A stretch of 64,000 nt of DNA from Fluviicola sp. GTDB lineage: Bacteria; Bacteroidota; Bacteroidia; Flavobacteriales_D; Crocinitomicaceae. The stretch spans positions 124,001 to 188,000 of the forward strand of contig JARWZO010000010.1 of the NCBI GenBank assembly GCA_029866325.1. The letters run 5' to 3'. Below the pieces are notes generated by a model, which saw only the letters and a program-made list of their open reading frames with translations, was not told the origin of the DNA and searched no databases. The position numbers were made by a program, and so were the translations under genes. Of this stretch, positions 28,227-36,426 are shown piece after piece (position 1 is the first letter of the stretch; every line of letters starts with the position of its first letter).

Positions 28227-30047
28227 GTGACTTCCACCTACATCATCCAACGAAACACCTTGCTTTTTGAGTAGTTTGTTGACGAATATCGCGAAGAAGG
28301 TGATGTATAAAAAACAGATGGTTCCTACAATAAATGATGTTTGAATACCGATAATGTCGGAGAGTTTTCCTTGCAATGGAGGAATAATGGCCCCACCTAA
28401 AATCATCATGACCAAAAATGCCGAACCTTGTGCCTGATACTTACCCAATCCGGCAAGTGAAAGTGAGAAAATGCATGGCCACATGATGGAGCAGAACAAT
28501 CCGGCACTTAAGAAAGCGTAAACGGAAACAATTCCGGTGGTTGTCAAACCCACCACTGTAGCGGCTACACCTAAAATCCCGAAAACGGTCAAGGTCAACG
28601 CGGGTTTGTCATTGGTGAGGTAAAACGCGATTATTTGCACCAACACACATCCGATATACCAGTAAAGCGCATCGATGTTGTAGCCGGCAAGTTTTGTAAA
28701 ACCGAGTACCACAGCAAAAGCGACCAATGGTGCAATAAATCGCAAGATCATTTTGGTTTGAGCAGCAAGGTTGAATGCGTTTATGGAACCCGCCCATCGA
28801 CCTATCATTAAACTTCCCCAGAACATCGAAACAAAAGGTGTGGTTTCGGAAGATTCGTAACCACCAAAGGCTGGTTGTTTCAACAATTCACTGAGGTTGC
28901 TACCGATGGCTACTTCTACACCAACATAAACAAAAATGGCGAGCATACCCAGTGTGAGTTGTGGAAACTGCATGGCTCCCCAACCTTCTTTCTGACGAGA
29001 CCCTTTTCCGTAAGCGAATAAAATTCCGGCTACTACAGCGATCAATCCGCCTGTCCAGCAAATAATACGCATTCGGTTTAAGGGTTTTTGAATGACATCT
29101 ATTTCGTGTTGAATCGCAGCTTTTGTTTCTAATTGTGCGGAACTCAATTCTGCCATTTCCACTCCTTGCTCATCCAAAGAAACTTGTTCGAGGTCGTGAT
29201 TCAATTCTACCAATTGTTTGGCTTCGTCGGTTCGATAACTATAAAACACCGGCGAAAAACAAGCAATCAACAATCCGGTAATGATCAATAAGGTTACCAG
29301 CGCTTTTTTAGCGGATTCTGCTTTTTCAACAATCGCTTCTTTAACAGGATTGTCAATTAATTCATCATTTGTGACTGTAACCTCATCTGTTGTTTTACCA
29401 TCCGGAACGCGTTTTGAGAAGCCGAATAATGCCGCAACCCCAATGAATAAACATCCAACAGCTGAATACAGCATAATGATTTTGGAAAGACTTAATGCTT
29501 GGATCATTTTATCATCGACTGCGGCAGCAGTGCCAAAAAGAGCTAACGAAATAATAACCGGCCCGATAGATGTTCCCAAACTATTGATAGATCCACCGAG
29601 GTTAATTCGATTACTTCCGGTAGATTCATCACCTAAAGAAATCATAAACGGGTTGGCGGAAGTTTGTTGCAGTGAAAAACCCAACGCCACGATGAACAAT
29701 CCGAACAACATTCCGGCAAAGACATTCAAATAAACTGATACAATCATGGCAACGGCACCTAGTGCAGAAAACAATAATCCGTAGACAATACTGCGTTTGT
29801 AACCCCAAGATCCGACCAAATCGCGGCCGCTTGCGGTACTAAACACAAACAATCCCAAAGCACCTAAATAATAAGCACCGTAAAACGCGAAATCTATGAG
29901 CTGACTTTGGAATTGATCAAGGTGAAAATAATGCTTACAAAACGGAATGAAAATGCTGTTTCCCGCGGCAATAAATCCCCAAAAAAAGAAAACGGTTGTC
30001 AAGGTTGACAAGGCTCCGTAATTGGTCGGCTTGATCGTTTTTTCCAT
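28224..30047 (-). CDS. Sugar:proton MFS permease (FHS/GluP-FucP type)
   Basis: 607 aa with 12 or more membrane segments. The N-terminal half has the fucose/glucose-galactose permease pattern (FFFWGFIAAGNSIFIPFCKHYF, LGFSLQQTSANPFMISLGD with NRINLGGSINSLGTSIGP). The C-terminal half has MFWGSLMIGRWAGS and SIMWPCIFSLSLAGLGKY. This family imports sugars such as glucose, galactose or fucose with H+. It is longer than usual (about 420-440 aa) because of a charged insertion with two extra helices at about 230-350, a variant seen in Bacteroidetes. The specific sugar cannot be read from the sequence. It stands alone; the stop lies at the edge of a repeat element. Confidence 0.85.
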   Translation of the reverse strand: MEKTIKPTNYGALSTLTTVFFFWGFIAAGNSIFIPFCKHYFHLDQFQSQLIDFAFYGAYYLGALGLFVFSTASGRDLVGSWGYKRSIVYGLLFSALGAVAMIVSVYLNVFAGMLFGLFIVALGFSLQQTSANPFMISLGDESTGSNRINLGGSINSLGTSIGPVIISLALFGTAAAVDDKMIQALSLSKIIMLYSAVGCLFIGVAALFGFSKRVPDGKTTDEVTVTNDELIDNPVKEAIVEKAESAKKALVTLLIITGLLIACFSPVFYSYRTDEAKQLVELNHDLEQVSLDEQGVEMAELSSAQLETKAAIQHEIDVIQKPLNRMRIICWTGGLIAVVAGILFAYGKGSRQKEGWGAMQFPQLTLGMLAIFVYVGVEVAIGSNLSELLKQPAFGGYESSETTPFVSMFWGSLMIGRWAGSINAFNLAAQTKMILRFIAPLVAFAVVLGFTKLAGYNIDALYWYIGCVLVQIIAFYLTNDKPALTLTVFGILGVAATVVGLTTTGIVSVYAFLSAGLFCSIMWPCIFSLSLAGLGKYQAQGSAFLVMMILGGAIIPPLQGKLSDIIGIQTSFIVGTICFLYITFFAIFVNKLLKKQGVSLDDVGGSH

Positions 30048-30089
30048 AGAAGAAGTTTAAGGGCGAAAAATAGGGAGAATAATTGTAAT

Positions 30090-30176
30090 GATGTTGGATG
30101 CTTGATTTTTGATGTTGGATGATGCTGAAATTTAACGGGAACTCCATCAAAAATTCAGCATCAAGCATCCAACATC
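30090..30176. repeat. Inverted-arm heptamer repeat element (GATGTTG units), empty
   Basis: Left arm GATGTTG, GATGCTT, GATTTTT, GATGTTG, GATGATG from 30090. The right arm (30146-30176) is its inverse. GATGTTGGATGCTTGAT (30090-30106) is matched exactly by 30160-30176. It lies between two minus-strand genes and ends 4 bp before the SCO1 stop. Confidence 0.8.
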
Positions 30177-30180
30177 TATT

Positions 30181-30837
30181 TCACTCCTCAACTAATCGCT
30201 CCATATCTTTCATCAAACGATCCACCTCCGTTTCCGATGTCCCGTCATAATAACCCCGAATACGCAATTGCCGATCGACCAATACAAAATTATTGGTATG
30301 TATAAAATCGGAACCAACATCTCCTTGGTTTTGAACGGCAGCAGGTTTCAGCACAAAAAACGACTTTCGGGCAACTTCGTACAATTTCTCCCTTTTACCC
30401 GTTAAAAAATGCCATTGCTTCGAATCGGCATGGTGCAATTGGGCATATTCTGCCAATCGGGCAACCGAATCCGTTTCAGGATCAACAGTAAAACTCAGAA
30501 TCTCAACTTGATTGTTTTGTTTGAAATGGTGGTGAACACGCTGCATTTGGGCAGTCATTTTCGGACAAATAGTACCACACGTGCTGAAAAAATACTCGGC
30601 TACAAACACTTTACCTTTTACATCTTTCAAGCTAAAGGTCTTGTTGTTTTGATCGGTAAATGAAAAATCACCTATTTTATGTCCGAAACCTTGCCGCACT
30701 AAATCAGGATCTACCATTTCGGAATTGAGATCGACAGGATTGATAACAGGAAGCGGTTTTTCATCTGATGGTTTCGTTATCAAATAAGCTGTTATGATTC
30801 CGACAACTGCAATAACCAAGAGGATAATAACACGCAT
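30181..30837 (-). CDS. SCO1/SenC copper chaperone for cytochrome oxidase
   Basis: SCO proteins deliver copper to the CuA site of cytochrome c oxidase or act as its thiol reductant, on the outer face of the inner membrane. I choose the ATG at 30837 because a TACTTTTG promoter element at 30857 would lie inside the longer frame (start 30888), and because the protein then begins with a clean membrane anchor (MRVIILLVIAVVGIITAYLI). It has 218 aa. The copper ligands are in place: Cys87 and Cys91 (FSTCGTICPKM) and His180 (DFIHTNNF). No oxidase gene is in the window. Confidence 0.92.
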   Translation of the reverse strand: MRVIILLVIAVVGIITAYLITKPSDEKPLPVINPVDLNSEMVDPDLVRQGFGHKIGDFSFTDQNNKTFSLKDVKGKVFVAEYFFSTCGTICPKMTAQMQRVHHHFKQNNQVEILSFTVDPETDSVARLAEYAQLHHADSKQWHFLTGKREKLYEVARKSFFVLKPAAVQNQGDVGSDFIHTNNFVLVDRQLRIRGYYDGTSETEVDRLMKDMERLVEE

Positions 30838-30856
30838 GTTTTCTACATTTTGACTA

Positions 30857-30864
30857 CAAAAGTA
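30857..30864 (-). promoter_or_regulatory. -7 element for the SCO1 gene
   Basis: TACTTTTG on the minus strand, a full TAnnTTTG match. It stands 20 bp before the chosen ATG and is the main reason for that start choice. Confidence 0.5.
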
Positions 30865-30920
30865 CATCGAATATGCGCACGAAATCATGATATTTATCAG
30901 CGAAATAGTATATTTGATTC

Positions 30921-31595
30921 ATGCGTACATTCATTTTTGGGTTGATCATTTTTCTGGCCGTTCCTAGCGCTCATGCACAATTGACAGAGGGTGACGGACA
31001 TGTATTTCTGAAATACAGTTATGGTGGTGTTGATTCGGCGCGTTACCACAATTATTCCGTTTCGGGTGAGTTTTTTCTGAATCCCTATATCGGATTGAAC
31101 TACAATTTCGACCTGATGTTTCGCAACGACAATATCCGTCAATTTCACTCTTCCGTTGGAGCATTAGTTGGGCCGCCACTAATTGTCATTGGACTTATTA
31201 CAGCGGCTTCTAACAATAATGACAACGATGATTCGCAGTTCAACTTAGGCGGGTTGGGCGCGTTACTTGGTTTACTTATTTTGGTGGCTCCTGACGGAGT
31301 CAGTTTTCACATTCCGGTTTCCTATAAATGGGATATTTCTCCGTACGCCAATGTATTGGGAATTGATTTTGTGCGGAACAAAAACACCAACCACAACAAC
31401 TTCAAGTATGCAATGTCATTCGGATGCAAGACCACTTATCTTACTTACAGTCATTTTACGTTGAATGCTTTTGTGGAAACCCGCAAAGTAGCCGGAATGG
31501 GTTGGAGTTTCGGCGGCGGTTTCGGTATTGGTTATGCTATCGGTCAGGGAGAAGAAAATGATGATTTCATCCCGCAAGAAGGCACTGAATTCTAA
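30921..31595 (+). CDS. Exported protein, probable outer-membrane beta-barrel (224 aa)
   Basis: Signal peptide MRTFIFGLIIFLAVPSAHAQ. Alternating amphipathic strands follow, typical of small outer-membrane barrels (YIGLNYNFDLMFRND, VSYKWDISPYANVLG, GWSFGGGFGIGYAIG). One more hydrophobic glycine-rich stretch lies near 75-120. No named family recognised. It diverges from the SCO1 gene. TATATTTG at 30909 could be its -7 element, but it lies so close to the ATG that the mRNA would be nearly leaderless. The stop is 8 bp from the stop of the convergent AMP nucleosidase gene. Confidence 0.7.
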   Translation: MRTFIFGLIIFLAVPSAHAQLTEGDGHVFLKYSYGGVDSARYHNYSVSGEFFLNPYIGLNYNFDLMFRNDNIRQFHSSVGALVGPPLIVIGLITAASNNNDNDDSQFNLGGLGALLGLLILVAPDGVSFHIPVSYKWDISPYANVLGIDFVRNKNTNHNNFKYAMSFGCKTTYLTYSHFTLNAFVETRKVAGMGWSFGGGFGIGYAIGQGEENDDFIPQEGTEF

Positions 31596-31603
31596 GGCTC
31601 CTT

Positions 31604-32374
31604 TTAAAACAACAAGTGTTTTACCGTATTACCGTTATTAATGAGTTGTTTCAACGATTCAATGCCTATTGTAATGTGTCGGTCTACAAACACAGAAGTT
31701 ACTTTGCTATCACTTTCGCTGGTTTTTACACCTTCAGGAACCATCGGTTGATCTGAAACCAACAACAAAGCTCCAGTAGGAATTTTATTTGCGAACCCAA
31801 CCATAAAAATAGTAGCGGTTTCCATATCGATGGCCATGGCGCGAATGGAACTCAAGTAATTTTTGAATGCATCGTCATGTTCCCAAACCCTGCGATTGGT
31901 GGTATAGCAGGTTCCGGTCCAGTAATCAAATCCGTGATCTCGAATGGTTGTTGAAATTGCTTTTTGCAGAGCAAAGGCCGGTAAAGCAGGAACTTCAGGT
32001 GGAAAATAGTCGTTGCTGGTTCCTTCACCACGAATGGCAGCTATGGGTAAAATCAAATCGCCGACCTCGTTTTTCTTTTTCAAACCACCACATTTCCCTA
32101 AAAACAATACGGCTTTGGGTTTGATAGCAGAAAGTAAATCCATACACGTGGCAGCAGAAGCGCTTCCCATTCCGAAGTTGATGATCGTAATGCCATTGGC
32201 AGTTGCGCATTGCATCGGTTTGTCTTTACCAATCACAGGAACGCCGTGTAGTGCAGCAAATTTGTCGACATAATTGTGGAAGTTGCACAACAAAATATAC
32301 TTACCAAAATTTTCCAGTAACTCACCCGTATAGCGTGGCAACCAGTTTTCTACGATTTCCTGTTTTGATTTCAT
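31604..32374 (-). CDS. amn: AMP nucleosidase
   Basis: Hydrolyses AMP to adenine and ribose 5-phosphate in purine salvage and adenylate control. At 256 aa it is the short Bacteroidetes-type enzyme, a nucleoside-phosphorylase fold without the extra N-terminal domain of E. coli Amn. Visible motifs: ATANGITIINFGMGSASA, VLFLGKCGGLKK, the purine-site MAIDMETATIFMVGF, and the SDQPM loop. A TATGTTTG promoter lies directly upstream. Nucleoside phosphorylase or MTA/SAH nucleosidase are less likely because of the MxxGxxGGLK and IDMETAT pattern of the AMP nucleosidase subgroup. Confidence 0.88.
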   Translation of the reverse strand: MKSKQEIVENWLPRYTGELLENFGKYILLCNFHNYVDKFAALHGVPVIGKDKPMQCATANGITIINFGMGSASAATCMDLLSAIKPKAVLFLGKCGGLKKKNEVGDLILPIAAIRGEGTSNDYFPPEVPALPAFALQKAISTTIRDHGFDYWTGTCYTTNRRVWEHDDAFKNYLSSIRAMAIDMETATIFMVGFANKIPTGALLLVSDQPMVPEGVKTSESDSKVTSVFVDRHITIGIESLKQLINNGNTVKHLLF

Positions 32375-32393
32375 GCGTTTTGTTCTTATAGTT

Positions 32394-32401
32394 CAAACAT
32401 A
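32394..32401 (-). promoter_or_regulatory. -7 element for AMP nucleosidase
   Basis: TATGTTTG on the minus strand, 20 bp before the ATG. The region of the -33 box is taken up by the arm of the repeat element at 32412. Confidence 0.5.
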
Positions 32402-32411
32402 CAATTTTTTG

Positions 32412-32503
32412 GGGGAACTAGGTATTAGGGAGCTGGGGAACTAGAACGTGCTCGGTTCAGAACGCCCTAGTTCCCCATTTCCCAAGTTCCCTATTTCCTA
32501 GTT
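32412..32503. repeat. Inverted-arm octamer repeat element (AGTTCCCC units), empty
   Basis: The right arm (32467-32503) consists of AGTTCCCC, ATTTCCCA, AGTTCCCT, ATTTCCTA in 8-bp phase. The left arm (32412-32444) is its inverse with one unit fewer (AACTAGGT, ATTAGGGA, GCTGGGGA, ACTAG). The last two codons and the TAG stop of the downstream-ending gene (32491) are inside the right arm. Confidence 0.8.
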
Positions 32504-33615
32504 AAAAGGCTCAAAAACGTCGAACGATTGATTCCCGTGGTTTTGATTTCCGGATAATAGTCGGTAAAACTGGCTGGAATCTTGATCTTTTTGCGTTTAT
32601 CCCATTGCATTTTATACGCATTGATTCCTGTTTCGGAAACTTCGATGTAGTCCATTTCCTGTTTGGTATGCGTTTTCCAGAAATACGAAGCCACGTTTCT
32701 TTCAGCAAGTGAGTTAGCTTTTCTGCGCTCAGAAATCACCCAATTTTTCCATAGCAAGTCAAGATCATTGCGGAACTCCAGAGGTTGAAACTGCCGGATG
32801 AGTGCATTTCGCAGACCATTGTCAACAAAATAAACCGTGTGACTCTTTTTCAACTCATAACGATGATCATTGAAATAGCTAGGCAACACAAACAACAGCT
32901 GCGTTTTTTCCAATAACTGAATGTAACGCTCAACCGTTTCGTTGTCCAAGCCGCATTTTCCACCCAATTCATTGTAACTGATTGCCTGACCGATGTTAAA
33001 CGCCAACAATCGCAATAGCTGAATGAGTTGCTCGCTTTTATTAATGCGATCTGCTGCTCCCAATTGCGTAAAGACGCTTTCCTCCAACAAACGGATGAGC
33101 AAGGTTTCTGCATTTTGGGGATCAGCTACAATTTCGGGATAATAGCCGAAAATCAGCCGTCGTTCCACTTCACTTTCTTCTTCGCCCATGCCGGTAGCCT
33201 GAACCATTTCAGGATAGGAATACGGAAAAAGCACCAATTCCAGTCCCTGATAACGCAAGGCTTCCCACAATTCTTCCTGCAATGCCGGTTCAAACGAACA
33301 ACAAAGAACCAGATTTTCAACAGCGTCATTCGCCAAAACGGCATCAATAATGGCTTGCAATTGACCAAGGTACTGCGCTTCTTCCAATACGATAATGGAA
33401 TAACCTGCAGTTACGGTTTGAAAATCGGCCACCTCGGCGATTGTTTTGCGTTGTTTTTTGTCGGCACAATCGATGGTAATTGTCTGTTGGCTTTTTTCAC
33501 TCAAAACTTCGGCAAGAAGCGTTTTTCGTCCGGCTTTTCGCGGTCCGCGCAGCACCACAATTTTACTTTCGCTTAGTTTCTCCTGAAGAATGGGTTGAAG
33601 AGCTCGTTTGATCAT
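32491..33615 (-). CDS. DUF4143-type AAA ATPase with degenerate P-loop
   Basis: 374 aa from the ATG at 33615; the longer frame uses a TTG overlapped by the promoter. The N-terminal AAA domain matches the DUF4143 family (usually LRGPRQVGKTTLL), but the Walker A reads GPRKAGRKT at residues 24-32, with Arg in the lysine slot and Lys-Thr shifted by one. Walker B is IIVLEEAQYL, Glu replacing the usual Asp. The C-terminal DUF4143 domain (winged helix about 195-245, then a PD-(D/E)XK-like core with YFWKTHTKQEMDYIEV) looks intact. The function of the family is not established; it is often described as a Swiss-army-knife ATPase of mobile or defence regions. The C-terminus LLTRK is encoded by the adjoining repeat element. 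Confidence 0.82.
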   Translation of the reverse strand: MIKRALQPILQEKLSESKIVVLRGPRKAGRKTLLAEVLSEKSQQTITIDCADKKQRKTIAEVADFQTVTAGYSIIVLEEAQYLGQLQAIIDAVLANDAVENLVLCCSFEPALQEELWEALRYQGLELVLFPYSYPEMVQATGMGEEESEVERRLIFGYYPEIVADPQNAETLLIRLLEESVFTQLGAADRINKSEQLIQLLRLLAFNIGQAISYNELGGKCGLDNETVERYIQLLEKTQLLFVLPSYFNDHRYELKKSHTVYFVDNGLRNALIRQFQPLEFRNDLDLLWKNWVISERRKANSLAERNVASYFWKTHTKQEMDYIEVSETGINAYKMQWDKRKKIKIPASFTDYYPEIKTTGINRSTFLSLLTRK

Positions 33616-33631
33616 TGATTGCAATTTTGAG

Positions 33632-33639
33632 CAAAACTA
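33632..33639 (-). promoter_or_regulatory. -7 element for the DUF4143 ATPase gene
   Basis: TAGTTTTG on the minus strand, 17 bp before the ATG at 33615. No TTTG -33 box at the expected distance. Confidence 0.45.
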
Positions 33640-33707
33640 GACCATTTATCGATTTATTGTGTTGATTTCTGCGGAAAAGAATGCTCAGAAGGATGTTGAT
33701 AAAAATT

Positions 33708-33860
33708 GATGTTGGATTTTTGATGCTTGATGTTGGATGGAGTTCGTGGTAAATTAAACGTTCATGGAACTGAAACCTAGAATAATCTGAATTTTGTTGG
33801 TTTTCTTTAAACGCTTAGGAAAAACCTAATCAAAAATCAAGCATCCAACATCAAAAATCC
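33708..33860. repeat. Inverted-arm heptamer repeat element, shuffled units, empty
   Basis: The left arm (33708-33740) reads GATGTTG, GATTTTT, GATGCTT, GATGTTG, GATGG. The right arm (33829-33860) reads, inverted, GATTTTT, GATGTTG, GATGCTT, GATTTTT. The same three heptamers are used in a different order. The right arm runs into the last codons and the TGA stop of the TraB-family gene. Confidence 0.8.
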
Positions 33861-35068
33861 TTCAAAACGAGTCGATCAAAATACTTCTTCGGTCTGTCTG
33901 AGTGCATGAATTTATTCCCTCCGTAACACACCAGAATATAGGCTTTGTTGTCGTAGATAAAGATCCGTCGCCATTGCAACCCTTTCCATTCGTCTTGCAC
34001 CATTCCTTCAATTGCCTGAATACCAGTTGGAAGTGTGAGTTCAACCGGACGCTGGCGCTGATTGTCGATGAATTGTTTTTTGTAACTGTTTAATGTTTCA
34101 TCCGCCGAACGAATGATTAATTCGTAGGTATTTCCCTGACCCAATTCCTGATAGACAAAGCGGTAATCTTCTTCGGAAGCAAACTCAAGCGGTTTACCGG
34201 AAAGCGGAATGGAAAAACCAAACGTATCGTTTTCAACCGTATAAACCCGCCAACTGTTCACCATTTGCTGAGCAGGAATCGGTTCTGTACTATAAGTTGC
34301 TTTTACCGGTCGCACAGAATAACCATTTGATTTTAGTAACTGCAAAATACCATCCGTGCCGTGCAAATGACCCGATCCGACAGCGCAAAAAACCGATTGT
34401 TTCCGCATCAGAGTATCCAGTCCGTTGAACATCACCACATTTCTGCGCGAGATCAACGCATCATAAGCACCGGGAACGTTTTCCAATTGCGATTTCAACA
34501 TTTTGCTCAGTGTAGCGATATCGCCCTGAATGTAGGATTGTACAAACGCTTCTTTCGAAAACAGCAAACTTGAAAGTGCAGTGCGCGCGGTAATATTGCT
34601 GATTTTCTCGACGGCTTTCAGTTGATCTTCCAAACCTTCAAGCGGATAAAAGTCCTTTCCTGCACAATATCCTGTTTGTTGCAACCACGCGTCGATGAAT
34701 TGCGGTCGACCGTCTTCGTTTCCGTAAACCGTTGTTGTTGCTTCGCGCGAATTGGTATAAGGTCTGTTTTTGGAAAGAATTTCGAGGTTAAAAAGATCCA
34801 GACGCACATCGTATTCATCAAACAGGGCCGAAACATCAGTTTCCAACACCACTGCTTCCGCTTTTTCAAAAGCAACATACAAACTGTCAGGAAACTGAAA
34901 CAAGCGCGGATCGTTGGAATGCATACTCCCGAATAAATAACTTGTTTTTTTCAAGCCTTTACCCTTAATTTCCCACAATAGCTGATACTCGGGTGTGTCT
35001 TGCGCAACCAACAATTTCCCTGTTAAAAGGACTGCTATGAGGAGTAACTGTTTCACTTCTTTATTCAA
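33851..35068 (-). CDS. TraB/GumN family protein with C-terminal extension (405 aa)
   Basis: Signal peptide MNKEVKQLLLIAVLLTGKLLVAQ. Residues about 30-285 are a TraB/GumN domain: LLWEIKGKGLKKTSYLFGSMH with the family GSMHSNDP motif, then FEKAEAVVLETDVS and later VFCAVGSGHLHG. The family is related to Tiki-type metallopeptidases, with the GxxH and GxxHLxG elements as likely metal ligands. A second beta-rich domain (about 290-405) has no recognised family. The product is exported or periplasmic. Its 3' end is formed by the arm of a repeat element (final residues KDF and the stop lie in a GATTTTT unit). hutI lies upstream on the same strand with an 84-bp gap. Confidence 0.85.
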   Translation of the reverse strand: MNKEVKQLLLIAVLLTGKLLVAQDTPEYQLLWEIKGKGLKKTSYLFGSMHSNDPRLFQFPDSLYVAFEKAEAVVLETDVSALFDEYDVRLDLFNLEILSKNRPYTNSREATTTVYGNEDGRPQFIDAWLQQTGYCAGKDFYPLEGLEDQLKAVEKISNITARTALSSLLFSKEAFVQSYIQGDIATLSKMLKSQLENVPGAYDALISRRNVVMFNGLDTLMRKQSVFCAVGSGHLHGTDGILQLLKSNGYSVRPVKATYSTEPIPAQQMVNSWRVYTVENDTFGFSIPLSGKPLEFASEEDYRFVYQELGQGNTYELIIRSADETLNSYKKQFIDNQRQRPVELTLPTGIQAIEGMVQDEWKGLQWRRIFIYDNKAYILVCYGGNKFMHSDRPKKYFDRLVLKDF

Positions 35069-35152
35069 CTAGACGTTTAAACCGCTCAAACGTATGCATT
35101 ATTCGATTGCACGGCGGAAATTTTCACCTGTTTTAACACTCTAAGAGCTTCT

Positions 35153-36391
35153 TTAATTTCCACCGATCAAACGATCCACATGCACATCCCCGAATGCATA
35201 GGGGATGTAGGCAAGTGAAGGAATTTTTTTAGTGAGAATAACCGGAGTAGTTTTGCCCAACGAAATTGTTCCGTGGGTATTCGATAATCCCATCGCGTAG
35301 GCTGCATTTATCGTAAGGGCATTGAGTGCTTCTTCCGGTGTCATTTTCATCTTGACGCAGCCTAAAGAAAAAATCATGCCTAAATTATCGCAAGGGGTTG
35401 AACCCGGATTAAAATCACTCGCCAACGCAACGGGAAGTCCGGCATCCATCATACCACGGGCATTCCCGAATGGAATACTCAAGAAATGCGAACAACCCGG
35501 AAGTAAGGTCGGCATGCAACCACTGTCTTTTAATGCAGCGATATCCGCTTCATCGCATTCTTCCAGGTGATCTACAGACAATGCGCCACATTCAACGGCT
35601 GCTTTCACGCCACCCAATATTGAAAACTGATTCACATGCACTTTCGGAGTCAAACCATGTGCTTTACCCGCTTGTAAAATGCGGGTCATTTCTTCTACCG
35701 AGAAATAATTGCGTTCGCAAAACACATCGATGTAATCAGCTAAGTTTTCTTCGGCAATTTTCGGAAGCATTTCATCAACAATCAGTTTGATGTAAGCTTC
35801 ATGGTCTTCTTTGTAAGCTTTCGGAAAAGCATGCGCTCCTAAAAAAGTTGCTTTAATGACAATTCCCGCTTCGGTTTTTAGGCGTTTAATTACACGCAAC
35901 ATTTTCAACTCGGCGTCCACGCTCAATCCATACCCCGATTTGATTTCCAGGGCTCCTGTACCATATGTTTTCATACGTTGAATGCGCACAAGCGCCTCTT
36001 CAAACAACTGATCTTCCGACATCCCTGCCAATTTTCCGGCCGAGTTCAAAATTCCACCGCCTTTTAGGGCAATTTCTTCGTACGAAAGTCCATTGATGCG
36101 ATCTACAAATTCTTCTTCGCGGCTGGCTGCAAACACGGTATGCGTATGTGCATCACAAAATGCAGGAAACACAAAACAACCTTCGGCGTCAATGATTTCC
36201 AAATCGCGCCAATCGGTGATTCCACCCCATTCACTCATTGGTCCGTAAGCCACAATGACTCCGTCTTCCAACGCTAAAAAAGCATCGTCAATAGCAGGAA
36301 CGGTTTTCATTGCCGATCCAGCCACGTAGGCCGGGAAATCTTCGCCGACTTGCAGCAAGGACTTGATATTTTTGATTAAGATTTTCGCCAT
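35153..36391 (-). CDS. hutI: Imidazolonepropionase
   Basis: Third step of histidine degradation: hydrolyses imidazolone-5-propionate to N-formimino-L-glutamate. 412 aa, amidohydrolase fold. Metal ligands are visible as His82 and His84 (FCDAHTHTVF), with further family motifs EIKSGYGLS, ATFLGAHAFP, KVHVNQFSILGG and the metal aspartate in ASDFNPGS. No other hut gene is in the window, so the pathway genes are dispersed, as is common in this phylum (family knowledge). The gene start is 35 bp from the left inverted repeat of the GxxExxY element, so its promoter may lie in or across that repeat. Confidence 0.96.
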   Translation of the reverse strand: MAKILIKNIKSLLQVGEDFPAYVAGSAMKTVPAIDDAFLALEDGVIVAYGPMSEWGGITDWRDLEIIDAEGCFVFPAFCDAHTHTVFAASREEEFVDRINGLSYEEIALKGGGILNSAGKLAGMSEDQLFEEALVRIQRMKTYGTGALEIKSGYGLSVDAELKMLRVIKRLKTEAGIVIKATFLGAHAFPKAYKEDHEAYIKLIVDEMLPKIAEENLADYIDVFCERNYFSVEEMTRILQAGKAHGLTPKVHVNQFSILGGVKAAVECGALSVDHLEECDEADIAALKDSGCMPTLLPGCSHFLSIPFGNARGMMDAGLPVALASDFNPGSTPCDNLGMIFSLGCVKMKMTPEEALNALTINAAYAMGLSNTHGTISLGKTTPVILTKKIPSLAYIPYAFGDVHVDRLIGGN

Positions 36392-36426
36392 GATGGTGCA
36401 ATTTTACGGAATATCTGTCTATGTCT

